Counted from the stretch's first letter, positions 16,795-25,145 are shown. The stretch: DNA of 63,124 nt from Acidobacteriota bacterium (GCA_021778515.1 JAJYCJ010000006.1:1-63124); one strand, 5' to 3'. Translations and numbers: made by a program. The notes: generated from the sequence alone by a model not told the origin.

Positions 16795-17447
16795 GTAGGT
16801 AGGCCCTCGCGGGCCTTCCCTGTCACACCACCGTGCGTACGGGTCCGTACATAGCGGTTCGGTGAGTTGTGCGGTCCCACCCTTAGGGGTGTCTCCGCCG
16901 GGTTTTCGGTTTCGCTTCCCGTGCCAAACGTTTCGGCCCTTCACTCCGCGAACCTTCGGGCTTCACCCTACGGCACCGCTTCGAAGGCCAGGTCGCCCCG
17001 GATGTTCCGCCGCTCTGCGTCCGCCATGGCTGCGTCCTGCTCGCCTCTCCAACCGTTCGGGCCTTCGGGGATCCCCTCCCCTCCTATGCCCTCTGCTGAC
17101 TCCAGCACCGCGGTCAGGGAGTCTTACGACCCCCTCAGTCCCGATCCCGGGAAACGGCGCAGGCCTCCCGGGGTAAGTCCAGCCGCCTTCCGCGCGCAAC
17201 CGCCAGATTTACGCTTTGCGCCCTTGATGGAGTTGGACTTCGCGCTCAGTAGCCCGCTCGTCCGGCGCTCACGCAATCCCATCTATCGGACCCTCCACCG
17301 GAGGGTCCTCCCGCTCGCTACTTCGCAGCTTGCGGAGATGGGCCCGTCCGTCGCGGTGACAGGCCCTTGCGCTTCGCTAACCCTTCACCTCCATCAGGTT
17401 GGGTAGAGGACTCTCACCCCAAAAGCTGCTGGTCATGCCGGGCACAC
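16795..17447 (-). ncRNA. ORF-less group II intron
   Basis: Read leftward, the 653-nt element begins GTGTGCCCGGCATG (5' end at 17447), a good group II 5' boundary. It continues with domain I motifs (GGTGAGAGTCCTCTACCC, then TTAGCGAAGCGCAAGGG) and ends with a domain V-like hairpin (GAACCGCTATGTACGG...CGTACGCACGGTGGTGTGA) and a domain VI-like hairpin (AGGCCCGCGAGGGCCTACC) with final TAC at 16795. No reverse transcriptase/maturase frame is present: domain IV is very short and all long frames are non-protein-like. It is either an intron that lost its protein and depends on one in trans, or a decayed copy. Boundaries are read by eye and may be off by a few bases. Confidence 0.75.
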
Positions 17448-17465
17448 ATACAGAACGACCATTAG

Positions 17466-17484
17466 ATGGTTGAAATTCAACCAT
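17466..17484. promoter_or_regulatory. palindromic operator candidate
   Basis: ATGGTTGAA-A-TTCAACCAT, a perfect 9+1+9 inverted repeat. It overlaps the -35 box of the next promoter and starts 52 nt before the ATPase gene, so a bound repressor would block polymerase. No dedicated regulator gene is adjacent. Confidence 0.65.
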
Positions 17485-17498
17485 TAAGCAGCTATATT
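17470..17498 (+). promoter_or_regulatory. sigma70-like promoter of the ATPase/primase-helicase operon
   Basis: TTGAAA (17470-17475), 17 nt, TATATT (17493-17498). Predicted transcription start is near 17505, only about 13 nt before the ATG, leaving a short leader with GGGAG as ribosome site. Confidence 0.7.
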
Positions 17499-17517
17499 TG
17501 AGCCGAGAGGGAGAGCG

Positions 17518-18753
17518 ATGATCAAGCGACACTTAAGCTCAGCCGTGGCCGAGGCACTAAAGGACACACCTGTAGTTCTCCTGGTCGGCGCGAGGCAGAC
17601 CGGAAAGAGCACCCTGGTCAACTCGCTCCTCGGGACCGCTCCCATCAGGCGCTATCTTACCTTCGATGACCAAGGCGTCCGCGATGCGGCGCGGAGCGAC
17701 CCCGCAGGTTTCTTGGCCGGTCTGGAGGGTCCGGTGACACTAGACGAGGTCCAGAAAGCGCCCGAGCTGTTCCCAGCGATGAAGGCCGTCGTGGACCGAG
17801 ACAGGAGACCCGGCCGCTATCTTCTCACCGGATCCGCAAACGCGCTCATGCTGCCGAGACTCAGCGAGTCTCTTGCCGGCCGGATGGAGGTCCAGACCTT
17901 GTGGCCCTTTTCCCAAGGCGAACTGAAAGGCCGGCGGGAGACCTACCTTGAAAAGGTTTTTCAGGCCAAGTTCTCTCCAAAGCCCTCTCATGGTGGCGGG
18001 GCAACGGCATGGCCAGAACTGGCCTGCCTCGGAGGGTTCCCCGAGATTGTCGCCCGCGCCTCGGCGCCTCGCCGCCGTCCCTGGTTCCGATCCTACGTGG
18101 CGACCGTACTTTCCCGGGACGCACGAGACCTCGCCAACATCGAATCGCTTGCCACTCTCCCCAGGCTCCTGGGCCTGCTGGCTTCTAGGACCGCGTCGCT
18201 GCTCAACTATGCGGACCTATCCCGCACTCTGGGAATGCCGCAGAGCACCCTAAAGCGCTATATGGGACTCCTGCAGGCATTGTTCCTCTTCCACCCCCTG
18301 CCCGCCTGGTCCAGTAACCTGGGACAGCGACTGATCAAGTCGCCGAAGGTTCTGCTTTCGGACACAGGCCTGCTCGCACACCTTACGGGCGCCACCCCGG
18401 ACAAGCTCCGCCAGGATCCGACAGCGGCTGGCCACCTACTGGAGAATTTCGTCGCCATGGAGCTGGTCAAGCAGGCCTCGTGGTCCGAGACGCAGGTCCA
18501 GGTCTTCCACTTCCGGACCCTCACCGGAACCGAGGTGGACATTCTCCTAGAGGATGAGGAGGGCCGCGTCGTCGGAATCGAAGTAAAGGCCTCGGCCACG
18601 CCATCGTCCTCAGACTTCAAGGGGTTGAAGAGCCTAGCGGAGTGCGCCGAGAACAAGTTCGTGCGGGGAATCGTGCTGTACACAGGCAGCGAGGTGATTC
18701 CCTTTGGGAAGAACCTCACCGCCGTGCCTTTGCCGGCACTCTGGGAGTCTTGA
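17518..18753 (+). CDS. AAA ATPase with DUF4143 domain
   Basis: 411 residues. Members of this family are P-loop ATPases (AAA_14) joined to a C-terminal DUF4143 domain with a restriction-endonuclease-like fold. Visible here: Walker A GARQTGKST (24-32), Walker B-like VTLDEVQ (73-79), a sensor-type LLTGSAN, a winged-helix middle part (YADLSRTLGMPQSTLKRYMGLL) and a C-terminal GTEVDILLEDEEGRVVGIEVKAS (about 340-362) in which the D and E-x-K residues match the nuclease-like core. The family is widespread on mobile elements and its function is poorly known. The next gene starts 3 nt after the stop, so the two are one transcript. Codon use is more AT-tolerant than in the chromosomal neighbours, consistent with transfer. 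Confidence 0.85.
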   Translation: MIKRHLSSAVAEALKDTPVVLLVGARQTGKSTLVNSLLGTAPIRRYLTFDDQGVRDAARSDPAGFLAGLEGPVTLDEVQKAPELFPAMKAVVDRDRRPGRYLLTGSANALMLPRLSESLAGRMEVQTLWPFSQGELKGRRETYLEKVFQAKFSPKPSHGGGATAWPELACLGGFPEIVARASAPRRRPWFRSYVATVLSRDARDLANIESLATLPRLLGLLASRTASLLNYADLSRTLGMPQSTLKRYMGLLQALFLFHPLPAWSSNLGQRLIKSPKVLLSDTGLLAHLTGATPDKLRQDPTAAGHLLENFVAMELVKQASWSETQVQVFHFRTLTGTEVDILLEDEEGRVVGIEVKASATPSSSDFKGLKSLAECAENKFVRGIVLYTGSEVIPFGKNLTAVPLPALWES

Positions 18754-18756
18754 CCC

Positions 18757-21216
18757 ATGGGGGATCGGCGCGAGCTTAAGGAACAAATCGCGCGCGAAGA
18801 AGAAAGACTCTCATCGTTAACCCGAAAATTGGAAGAGCAGCGCGAGATCGTCGCATCGCTCAAGAAAAGGCTGGATTTCGCAGAACCAGAACGCTCCGAA
18901 ACGATCACAAAGCCTGTTCTGGCCGCATCAAGCTCTGGGCTCTCTGCTATCGAGAAGGTGCGCCTGTTCAGGTCTCTATTTCGTGGGCGCGAGGACGTCT
19001 TTCCACGCCGATGGGAAAACGCGAAGACGGGCCGCTCCGGTTACGCTCCAGCTTGCGAGAATGAATGGGCACCAAAGGTCTGCGCCAAGGGCGAGGCGAG
19101 GGGGCGTCGCACATCCGGCAGCGTTTGTGGGGAATGCAAGAACCAGAGATTCCTTGCAGTCACCGATGAGCAAATCGCCTGGCACTTGAAGGGGCTTCAG
19201 GTCATGGGCGTCTACCCTCTTCTCCTGGACGAAACATGCTGGTTCCTGGCCGTGGACTTCGATGGCGAGAGCTGGCAGGAGGACCTCGCAGCGTTTTCGA
19301 AGACGTGTGCCCTTCATGGTTTTGCGGCATCCGTCGAACGATCCCGCTCTGGAAATGGAGCCCATGCCTGGTTCTTCTTCGCTGAACCTGTGCCTGCCGC
19401 GACAGCCAGAACAATGGGCTGTTTCTTCATTACCGAGACCATGGCTCGCAGGCACCAGCTTCCGATGAAGTCTTACGACCGTCTTTTCCCGAATCAAGAC
19501 ACGATGCCCATGGGTGGTTTCGGGAATCTTATCGCACTGCCCCTTCAACGAGAGGCCCGGCTTCGAGACAATTCAGCCTTCCTGGATTCCCGCTTCCTTG
19601 CGCTTCCAGACCAATGGAGCTATCTGGCTTCGGTCCCTCGAATTGAGAAATCCAGGGTGCAGGCAATAGCAAGGGAGGCAAGCAGCTCTGGACGGACGAC
19701 CGGACTCACGCTGCCTACCGAGCCAACCGACCAGGACTCTGATCTGGGAAGGCCGTACCGGCGTTCGGCTCGGCGAAGCGTGGTGATTTCGGAAGCGCTT
19801 CCCCAGCAAGTGACGGCCAATCTGGGAAGTCGGGTCCGGATCTCCAAAGAAGGCCTCCCCTCCTCGCTCCTCAACTCCATCAAGCGTCTTGCCGCATTCC
19901 AGAACCCTGAGTTCTACAAGAAGCAGAGCATGCGGCTTTCCACCGCCATGACTCCGCGGGTTATCGCCTGCTTCGAGGAGGACTCCCGCTTCATCGACCT
20001 GCCGCGTGGGTGCCTCTCCGACTTCGCTGCCATTCTCAAGGATCATGGAATTTCTCTGGTTCTCCAGGACGAGCGCGAGAGTGGTGTCCCGATCGACATC
20101 ACCTTCCATGGGCACCTGACAGATGAACAAGAAAGGGCGCTTCAGGCTCTTCTTGCGCACGAGACGGGAGTTCTTGTGGCTCCACCCGGGGTTGGAAAGA
20201 CGGTTACCGGAGTCTCCCTGATCGCGGCCAGGAGGAGGAGCACGCTGGTCCTGGTCCATCGAAAGCCGCTTCTGGACCAATGGACTGCCCAGCTCGCTCT
20301 ATTTCTGGGCATTTCCCCCAAGGAAGTCGGTCAAGTTGGAGGTGGTAAGCGCAAACCGAATGGGCAGCTAGATGTGGCCATGATTCAGAGCCTGGTCCGC
20401 AAGGGGAAAGTAGAGGGATTGGTACAAAGCTATGGCCACGTGGTCGTAGACGAATGCCACCACGTTTCCGCATCTTCCTTCGAGCGGGTTCTGGCTGAAG
20501 TCAGAGCCAAGTATGTCACGGGTCTGACCGCTACGGCCCGGCGCCGAGACGGGCATGAGCCGATCATCCAGATGCAGCTTGGACCCATACGCCATACGGT
20601 CTCCCAGAAGGAAACCGTTGCAGCCAGGGGAATGGACCGCACGCTGATTGTCCGCGAGACGGGATTCGATCCGACAACGATTCCCAACGGAGCCAGCATC
20701 CAAGAGATCTACGCCCTTCTCTGCCAATCCGAAGCCCGCAACGACCTGATCTTCGACGACATCATCGCGGCTCTGGAGGCGGGCAGGTCTCCCATTGTTC
20801 TAACCGAGAGACGGGACCACTTGGAGCACCTTGCTGAGAGACTCAAGCGATTCGCGAAACACCTGATCGTTTTTCACGGTGGCATGAAGGCGCGGGAGCG
20901 GAGAGAATCTTTTCTTCGCTGCCGAGAGCTGCCGGCACACGAAGAGCGGGTGCTGCTCGCCACTGGGCGTTTATTGGGCGAGGGCTTCGATGATGCGAGA
21001 CTGGATACCCTCTTCCTCACCCTCCCGGTCTCATGGAGAGGCACTCTGGTTCAATACACTGGGCGCCTGCATCGCAACTATGGCGGGAAGAAGGAGACAC
21101 TCGTCTACGACTACTTGGACGAGGAGGTGCCCGTCCTCAGGCGGATGTTCGAGAGGCGCCTGCGGGGATACCGAGCCATTGGATACGAGTTGCCCCATTC
21201 GCATCTACAATCCTAG
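18757..21216 (+). CDS. TOTE-type archaeo-eukaryotic primase fused to SF2 helicase
   Basis: 819 residues. Order: an N-terminal coiled coil (about 5-42), the family signature LFRSLFRGREDVFPRRW (70-86), a four-cysteine zinc-binding insert (C100, C109, C124, C127), then an archaeo-eukaryotic primase core with the DxD metal site in AVDFDG (D167, D169) and the histidine motif SGNGAHAW (H203). A linker of about 150 residues leads to an SF2 helicase: Walker A VAPPGVGKT (474-482), DECH box (565-568), GLTATARRRDG, and a C-terminal helicase lobe ending in QYTGRLHRN. This architecture is that of the primase-helicase in TOTE conflict systems, proposed from comparative genomics to act in element competition or defence. 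All catalytic residues look intact. It forms an operon with the DUF4143 ATPase. What the pair does to nucleic acid is not known to me. Confidence 0.85.
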   Translation: MGDRRELKEQIAREEERLSSLTRKLEEQREIVASLKKRLDFAEPERSETITKPVLAASSSGLSAIEKVRLFRSLFRGREDVFPRRWENAKTGRSGYAPACENEWAPKVCAKGEARGRRTSGSVCGECKNQRFLAVTDEQIAWHLKGLQVMGVYPLLLDETCWFLAVDFDGESWQEDLAAFSKTCALHGFAASVERSRSGNGAHAWFFFAEPVPAATARTMGCFFITETMARRHQLPMKSYDRLFPNQDTMPMGGFGNLIALPLQREARLRDNSAFLDSRFLALPDQWSYLASVPRIEKSRVQAIAREASSSGRTTGLTLPTEPTDQDSDLGRPYRRSARRSVVISEALPQQVTANLGSRVRISKEGLPSSLLNSIKRLAAFQNPEFYKKQSMRLSTAMTPRVIACFEEDSRFIDLPRGCLSDFAAILKDHGISLVLQDERESGVPIDITFHGHLTDEQERALQALLAHETGVLVAPPGVGKTVTGVSLIAARRRSTLVLVHRKPLLDQWTAQLALFLGISPKEVGQVGGGKRKPNGQLDVAMIQSLVRKGKVEGLVQSYGHVVVDECHHVSASSFERVLAEVRAKYVTGLTATARRRDGHEPIIQMQLGPIRHTVSQKETVAARGMDRTLIVRETGFDPTTIPNGASIQEIYALLCQSEARNDLIFDDIIAALEAGRSPIVLTERRDHLEHLAERLKRFAKHLIVFHGGMKARERRESFLRCRELPAHEERVLLATGRLLGEGFDDARLDTLFLTLPVSWRGTLVQYTGRLHRNYGGKKETLVYDYLDEEVPVLRRMFERRLRGYRAIGYELPHSHLQS

Positions 21217-21506
21217 GCTCCCTTCCCTAGGCCTTCATTCTTATGAATCCTGCTGGTCAGCCGGAAACGCGATCTGGGCGCTCCAGGTGGAGCGGCAGGT
21301 GGAGCGGCACAGATGGCAGACCCGGATCAGGCCACCTTCGACGCCGCGAAAGACCACGCTTATGGAACCAGAGGGAGGAGGGAACGGGCCGACTTTCGCC
21401 CTCCAAGTGCCTTCACGGCGCCTTCCCTCGGTGGGTCACGCCCACCTGCAAAGCCCGAGTTCTCCTGCGCTTCATCCGGAGCGGGAAAATGGTGGGGGGA
21501 CTATCG

Positions 21507-21528
21507 CCGTGGAGCGGTGGTGGAGCGG
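21507..21528 (+). repeat. 22-bp direct repeat, copy 3
   Basis: Identical to 16767-16788 and preceded in both places by a GGGAAAA-containing stretch. It lies 47 nt from the 3' end of tRNA-Thr. Confidence 0.85.
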
Positions 21529-21536
21529 CAACACGA

Positions 21537-21556
21537 AGGCCGCCTTTTGGCGGCCT
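21537..21556 (-). terminator. hairpin downstream of tRNA-Thr
   Basis: AGGCCGCC-TTTT-GGCGGCCT, perfect 8-bp arms, 19 nt past the tRNA 3' end on its transcription side. Only a short TT follows, so termination strength is uncertain. Confidence 0.5.
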
Positions 21557-21575
21557 CGTAACTACCTGATTTTTC

Positions 21576-21651
21576 TGGAGCCGACGGCCAGAATCGAACT
21601 GGCGACCTGATGATTACGAATCAACTGCTCTACCAGCTGAGCTACGTCGGC
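21576..21651 (-). tRNA. tRNA-Thr (anticodon CGU)
   Basis: Read leftward: 7-bp acceptor stem GCCGACG/CGUCGGC, D arm GCUC-AGCUGGUA-GAGC, anticodon loop UUCGUAA with anticodon CGU, T arm GCCAG-UUCGAUU-CUGGC, and an encoded CCA end at 21576. The anticodon stem has one apparent U-U mismatch (GUUGA/UCAUC). The 3' end faces the accessory island, the usual orientation for tRNA-targeted integration. Confidence 0.93.
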
Positions 21652-21824
21652 CCAGTCTTCGTATTGTATGCACTTCGTCCCCGGACGTCAACTGCCCTGG
21701 GGGTTGCGCGCAGGGGAGGCTCCCGCCTTAAGGACCCAACGGGCTTGCGGCAAGGGCGCGCCTGCTTCCTGCGTCGTCCCCTCGCGGGACGGCGCTTGAA
21801 GCGGCTGCGGAGGCGTGTGTGTCC

Positions 21825-22127
21825 TCAGACGAGCTTGGTGCCACAGCGGGTGCAGAACTGTGAGTCGGCCGCGCCGGCGGTTCCGCACTTCGAGCAAACC
21901 ACCGAAGGGCCTGCGGGCGCCGCCTGCTGGGCCACCTGGGCCACAGCCTGCGTGGGGACGCTGGACTCGGCGGCTACTTCCTTGGCGCTCTCGCGGAAGG
22001 CCTTGATGGTCTTGCCCATGGAGGCGCCGAGTTGGGGCAGCTTGGAAGGGCCGAAGATGAGCAGAAGGATGGCGAGGATGACGAGGAGCTGTTCGGGTGA
22101 ATCGATGAATGCTAGGGCGAGGGGCAT
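21825..22127 (-). CDS. tatA: TatA/TatE-like translocase subunit with C-terminal zinc ribbon
   Basis: 100 residues from the ATG at 22127 (GGGAG 5 nt upstream); the longer reading to 22160 has no ribosome site. The N-terminal helix (EQLLVILAILLLIFGPSKLPQLG) with the FGPSKLPQLG hinge and following amphipathic helix (GASMGKTIKAFRESAKE) is classical TatA, the pore-forming part of the twin-arginine export system for folded proteins. After an Ala/Pro linker comes CSKCGTAGAADSQFCTRCG, a CxxC-x10-CxxC zinc ribbon, which ordinary TatA lacks. The tail may bind zinc or a partner on the cytoplasmic side. It stands alone here, with no tatB or tatC next to it. Confidence 0.85.
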   Translation of the reverse strand: MPLALAFIDSPEQLLVILAILLLIFGPSKLPQLGASMGKTIKAFRESAKEVAAESSVPTQAVAQVAQQAAPAGPSVVCSKCGTAGAADSQFCTRCGTKLV

Positions 22128-22389
22128 TCGAATCTCCCGCGCCAGCCTAGCGGCTGGCACACGAGGGCACTGCCGTTACCGGGCCGCCGACGGCTGGCGG
22201 ATGGGCAGTGCAGGGGGCCGAGGGGCGCTTCGGGTTCATATCCGGGTGGTCCTGAGGGCCGTGGGCGGCCACACGCACCTGAGGACGTCTCTCCGTATTC
22301 TCCTCGGGCGCCAGGCGGGACCGCCGGGACGCCCAGGACGACGCCCGTATCTTAGGCCCGGCGACGGGGTGAGTCAATAGACTGGGCTG

Positions 22390-23634
22390 CTACTCGTCGA
22401 TCAGGCGGTGCGGGCCCGAGGAGCTGGGCGGGAGCCTGTGGGCCCCGGAGTCCGTCGCGGCGGGCATCCCGGTCCGAGAGTCCATGGGGCCGAGGCGCCG
22501 GATGCCGGAGTCGGTGAGGCCGGGGGCGGGCGGTTTGGGCTGGCGTTCGGCGCCGGCGATCTTCTGCTGTTTGAGGAGCCACCGGCAGACCCACGCGCCC
22601 GCCGCCAGAAGGAGGAAAAAGAGGCCGATGGCGCCCCACTGGGAACCCACGGGCAGCGCCCGCACCACGTAGTCGGGCCGGAGGGCGGCGTCCCGGACGG
22701 CGTCCCTCATCACGGCCATGCCGGCGAAGACCGCTACCAGCGCCGCAGCCGTCCCCCAGAGGTAGGGGCCCGGCTTGACGGAGTTGATGCCCAGGAGCGC
22801 CCCGCAGAGGGCGAGCAGGGCGGCCAGCAGGGCCACGCCGAAGGAGATGGAGGCCGGGAGGCTGCCGCCCATGAGCACCATCATCTGCTCCTTGGGCAGG
22901 GCGAGGAGCCACCAGCTCCCGATGGCCATGTTGACGAGGGTGGCGCCGGCGAACCAGGTGGCGCCGCTGCGGTACTGCCACCGGCCCTGTTCGGGCTCCA
23001 AGTGCAGCCGGCGCGCGCCGCGGATGGCGATGTAGAGCCCCGCCACCGCGACCGCGCCGACCATCATGTGCAGGAATCGCGGAATGAGCGTGGGCTCGGC
23101 CATGTTGAGCTGCCAGCCGCCGGGATGGGCGAGGTACTTGTTCTTGTATCGATCGGGGTCCAGCATGAGCGTGCTCAAGCTGGTCATGATGAAGCCGACG
23201 TAGCCCAGCAGCAGAAAGTTCAGGAGGGGCAGCCACGGCCGAGAGCGCCTCAGCCTGTCCCACCAGTAGGCCGCCAAGTACATGAGGGCGTAGGCCAGCA
23301 TGATGACGGGAATGGACAGCAGGAAGGGTGTGCCGATGAGGATCGCGCTGGTGTAGAAGAGCGGCCCGTAGAGCACCTGGATGAAGAGGAGCGGCGCCAC
23401 GCCGAAGACGATGGTGAAGGCCGTGGCGTAGGGCATGATGCGGACGAGGCCCCGGGCGGCGTCCAGGTGCCTCGGCTTGCCCTTGAAGGCGAAGACGGCC
23501 GCCAGCAGATTGCCGCCGGCCATGAGGTTCATGAAGAGCAGGTGCACGATGAAGGTCAGGAGCAGAAGCGCCTTCAGGAGCCAGACCGGGGCGGGCAGGG
23601 GCAGGGTGCCGAAAAAGGGCAGCACGGGCGTCAT
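22390..23634 (-). CDS. membrane subunit partner of a cytochrome bd-like oxidase
   Basis: 414 residues with about nine hydrophobic helices and a polar Pro-rich tail. Its ATG overlaps the TGA of the upstream oxidase subunit (ATGA at 23631-23634), so the two are made together. The second helix has FIVHLLFMNLMAGGNLL, similar in layout to the haem-ligand helix IHVFLAQFAVGGGFLL of the partner, and the helix after MAEPTLIPRFLHMMVGAVAVAG also carries a histidine. This suggests it is itself CydA-derived, as in CydAA'-type members of the cytochrome bd superfamily, rather than a classical CydB. Which haems it holds, and whether it reduces oxygen, cannot be read from sequence alone. Confidence 0.6.
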   Translation of the reverse strand: MTPVLPFFGTLPLPAPVWLLKALLLLTFIVHLLFMNLMAGGNLLAAVFAFKGKPRHLDAARGLVRIMPYATAFTIVFGVAPLLFIQVLYGPLFYTSAILIGTPFLLSIPVIMLAYALMYLAAYWWDRLRRSRPWLPLLNFLLLGYVGFIMTSLSTLMLDPDRYKNKYLAHPGGWQLNMAEPTLIPRFLHMMVGAVAVAGLYIAIRGARRLHLEPEQGRWQYRSGATWFAGATLVNMAIGSWWLLALPKEQMMVLMGGSLPASISFGVALLAALLALCGALLGINSVKPGPYLWGTAAALVAVFAGMAVMRDAVRDAALRPDYVVRALPVGSQWGAIGLFFLLLAAGAWVCRWLLKQQKIAGAERQPKPPAPGLTDSGIRRLGPMDSRTGMPAATDSGAHRLPPSSSGPHRLIDE

Positions 23635-25145
23635 GGCTTGGCCCCTTCCTGCGCCGCCAGGTAGCTCGCCAGGCTCTCGCGTTCGGCGTCCGTCCCGCTC
23701 CAGTGGGGCATGGCGCTATTCATCACTTCGATGGAGGCGATGAGGTCCGAGATGTCCTTGGGCCCCATTCCCTTCACGGTCGGAAGGACGGGGCGGAAGG
23801 GGCCGTTGAGGGTGTGGCAGACCCCGCAGCGCATGCGCCAGATGGCGGCGCCGCCGCTCGGGGCGGGCGCCTGGCCGGCCCGGGCCGCGAGGTAGGCCGC
23901 GATGGCCCTGGCGTCGGGGGCCTTGCCCGGAAAGGGGGGCATGCCCGGCCAGATGAGGTCGGTGCGCAGGACCAGCGCCGCCAGGTAGGGCTGGTCCATC
24001 CCCCGGATCGCCGGAGCCAGCGCGTTGAGCCCGCGCGTCACGGCGTGGCAGGAGGAACAGGCCACGCGGAAGAGATCCCTCCCCTCCGCCACTGCGCCTT
24101 TCGCCTCGCCCAGGTGCGGCGGGAGCCAGCGCGCCGACGCGAGCAACCCCCGCTGCTTGAGGAGGGGGTAGTCCTCCACCGAAATCCCGCTGGAGTAGAC
24201 CCGTCCCGTCACCAGGTAGGGGTCGCGCAATTGCTCTCTCTGCCACTCGAAGAGCCCCACCACGGCGAGCCCCACCAGGAGCATGAGGAGGGCCAGGCCC
24301 TTGGAGAGGTTCTTGGGCCTGAACCAGAGCACGGCGAAGCCCAGAAACGCGAGAAGGCCGAGGCATGCGGCCAGGCTCCATGTCTGGTTCTGCATGCTCG
24401 GGGTGAAGTCCCAGAGCTTCCGGTTCGCCCTCGGCAGCATCTGGGCGAACCAGAAACAGGCCGGCCCCATGAGCAGGGCGGGGATCCAGACCCAGCCCGA
24501 GGCGAAGCGCGCCACCTCGGCCCTGAGGATGCGGTCCCGACTGAACGAGGCCGAAGCCAGGGCCCACAGCCCCCCCAGCATGAGGCAGAGCAGGCACCGG
24601 ACGACCAGCGAGGGCAGCAGGTTCGGATTGAAGAAGGCGGAGGCCAGCGAGCGATTGTTCGGCCAGGCCCCGGGCGCGAGCTGGAAGGCCAGGATGCCGT
24701 CGATGGCCACCATGCTCAGGAAGGCAGAGCCGAAGTAGATCCAGCCGATGATGCGGTGCGTGCGCCGGGGAAGCCTGCCCCAGGTGCGGGCGTAGACGAT
24801 GACCGAGAGGATCTCCACCAAGAAGAAGACCCACTCGATCGCCCAGACCCAGACGAAGAGGTGGATCAGATCGCTGGTGGCCTGGGGGCTGATGAGGCCG
24901 ATGGTGAACCAGATGCCCACGCCGGTGGTGGCGCCGAAGACGAGGGTAATGAAGGCGAAGACCCTGGCCTGGCGCTTGAGCCAGTCCAGGAGGGCCTGGT
25001 CCTCGTGCCTGTGCGCCCAACTCTCCGCCGCCACCAGCAGGAAGCCTCCCCCCACGGCGAACTGGGCGAGGAAGACGTGGATCACGCCGACGACGATGAT
25101 CAGCCACTGGGAGCCGAAGGGCACCGACCAAACGGGGTAGTTCAT
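23631..25145 (-). CDS. cytochrome bd-like oxidase subunit I fused to a dihaem cytochrome c
   Basis: 504 residues. About nine membrane helices of the CydA type come first (IHVFLAQFAVGGGFLLVAAE with the probable haem-ligand histidine at 23; TGVGIWFTIGLISP), then a periplasmic C-terminal part with two haem-c sites, CSSCH (about residue 365) and CGVCH (about residue 442), each followed by a methionine-containing loop (WPGMPPFPG; SAMPHWSG). The long quinol-binding Q-loop of classical CydA is not evident. In the bd superfamily, members with fused cytochrome c are thought to take electrons from periplasmic carriers rather than quinol. Function as a c-type-linked oxygen reductase is therefore a reasonable inference. 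It is the first gene of a two-gene operon. Confidence 0.75.
   Translation of the reverse strand: MNYPVWSVPFGSQWLIIVVGVIHVFLAQFAVGGGFLLVAAESWAHRHEDQALLDWLKRQARVFAFITLVFGATTGVGIWFTIGLISPQATSDLIHLFVWVWAIEWVFFLVEILSVIVYARTWGRLPRRTHRIIGWIYFGSAFLSMVAIDGILAFQLAPGAWPNNRSLASAFFNPNLLPSLVVRCLLCLMLGGLWALASASFSRDRILRAEVARFASGWVWIPALLMGPACFWFAQMLPRANRKLWDFTPSMQNQTWSLAACLGLLAFLGFAVLWFRPKNLSKGLALLMLLVGLAVVGLFEWQREQLRDPYLVTGRVYSSGISVEDYPLLKQRGLLASARWLPPHLGEAKGAVAEGRDLFRVACSSCHAVTRGLNALAPAIRGMDQPYLAALVLRTDLIWPGMPPFPGKAPDARAIAAYLAARAGQAPAPSGGAAIWRMRCGVCHTLNGPFRPVLPTVKGMGPKDISDLIASIEVMNSAMPHWSGTDAERESLASYLAAQEGAKP

Larger units (their letters stand above)
21217..21575. other. non-coding right edge of the island
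   Basis: Between the primase-helicase and the tRNA. It holds a degenerate GGTGGAGCGG pair (21285-21309), the third 22-bp repeat and a hairpin. The open frames here are Arg/Pro-rich and unsupported. I expected an integrase beside the tRNA and see none. Confidence 0.6.

Noticed and set aside
16795-17447. Protein genes read from the intron region (for example a 179-residue rightward frame)
   Set aside because: The opposite strand shows group II intron ends and domain hairpins; the frame is Pro/Ser/Arg-rich and has no domain.
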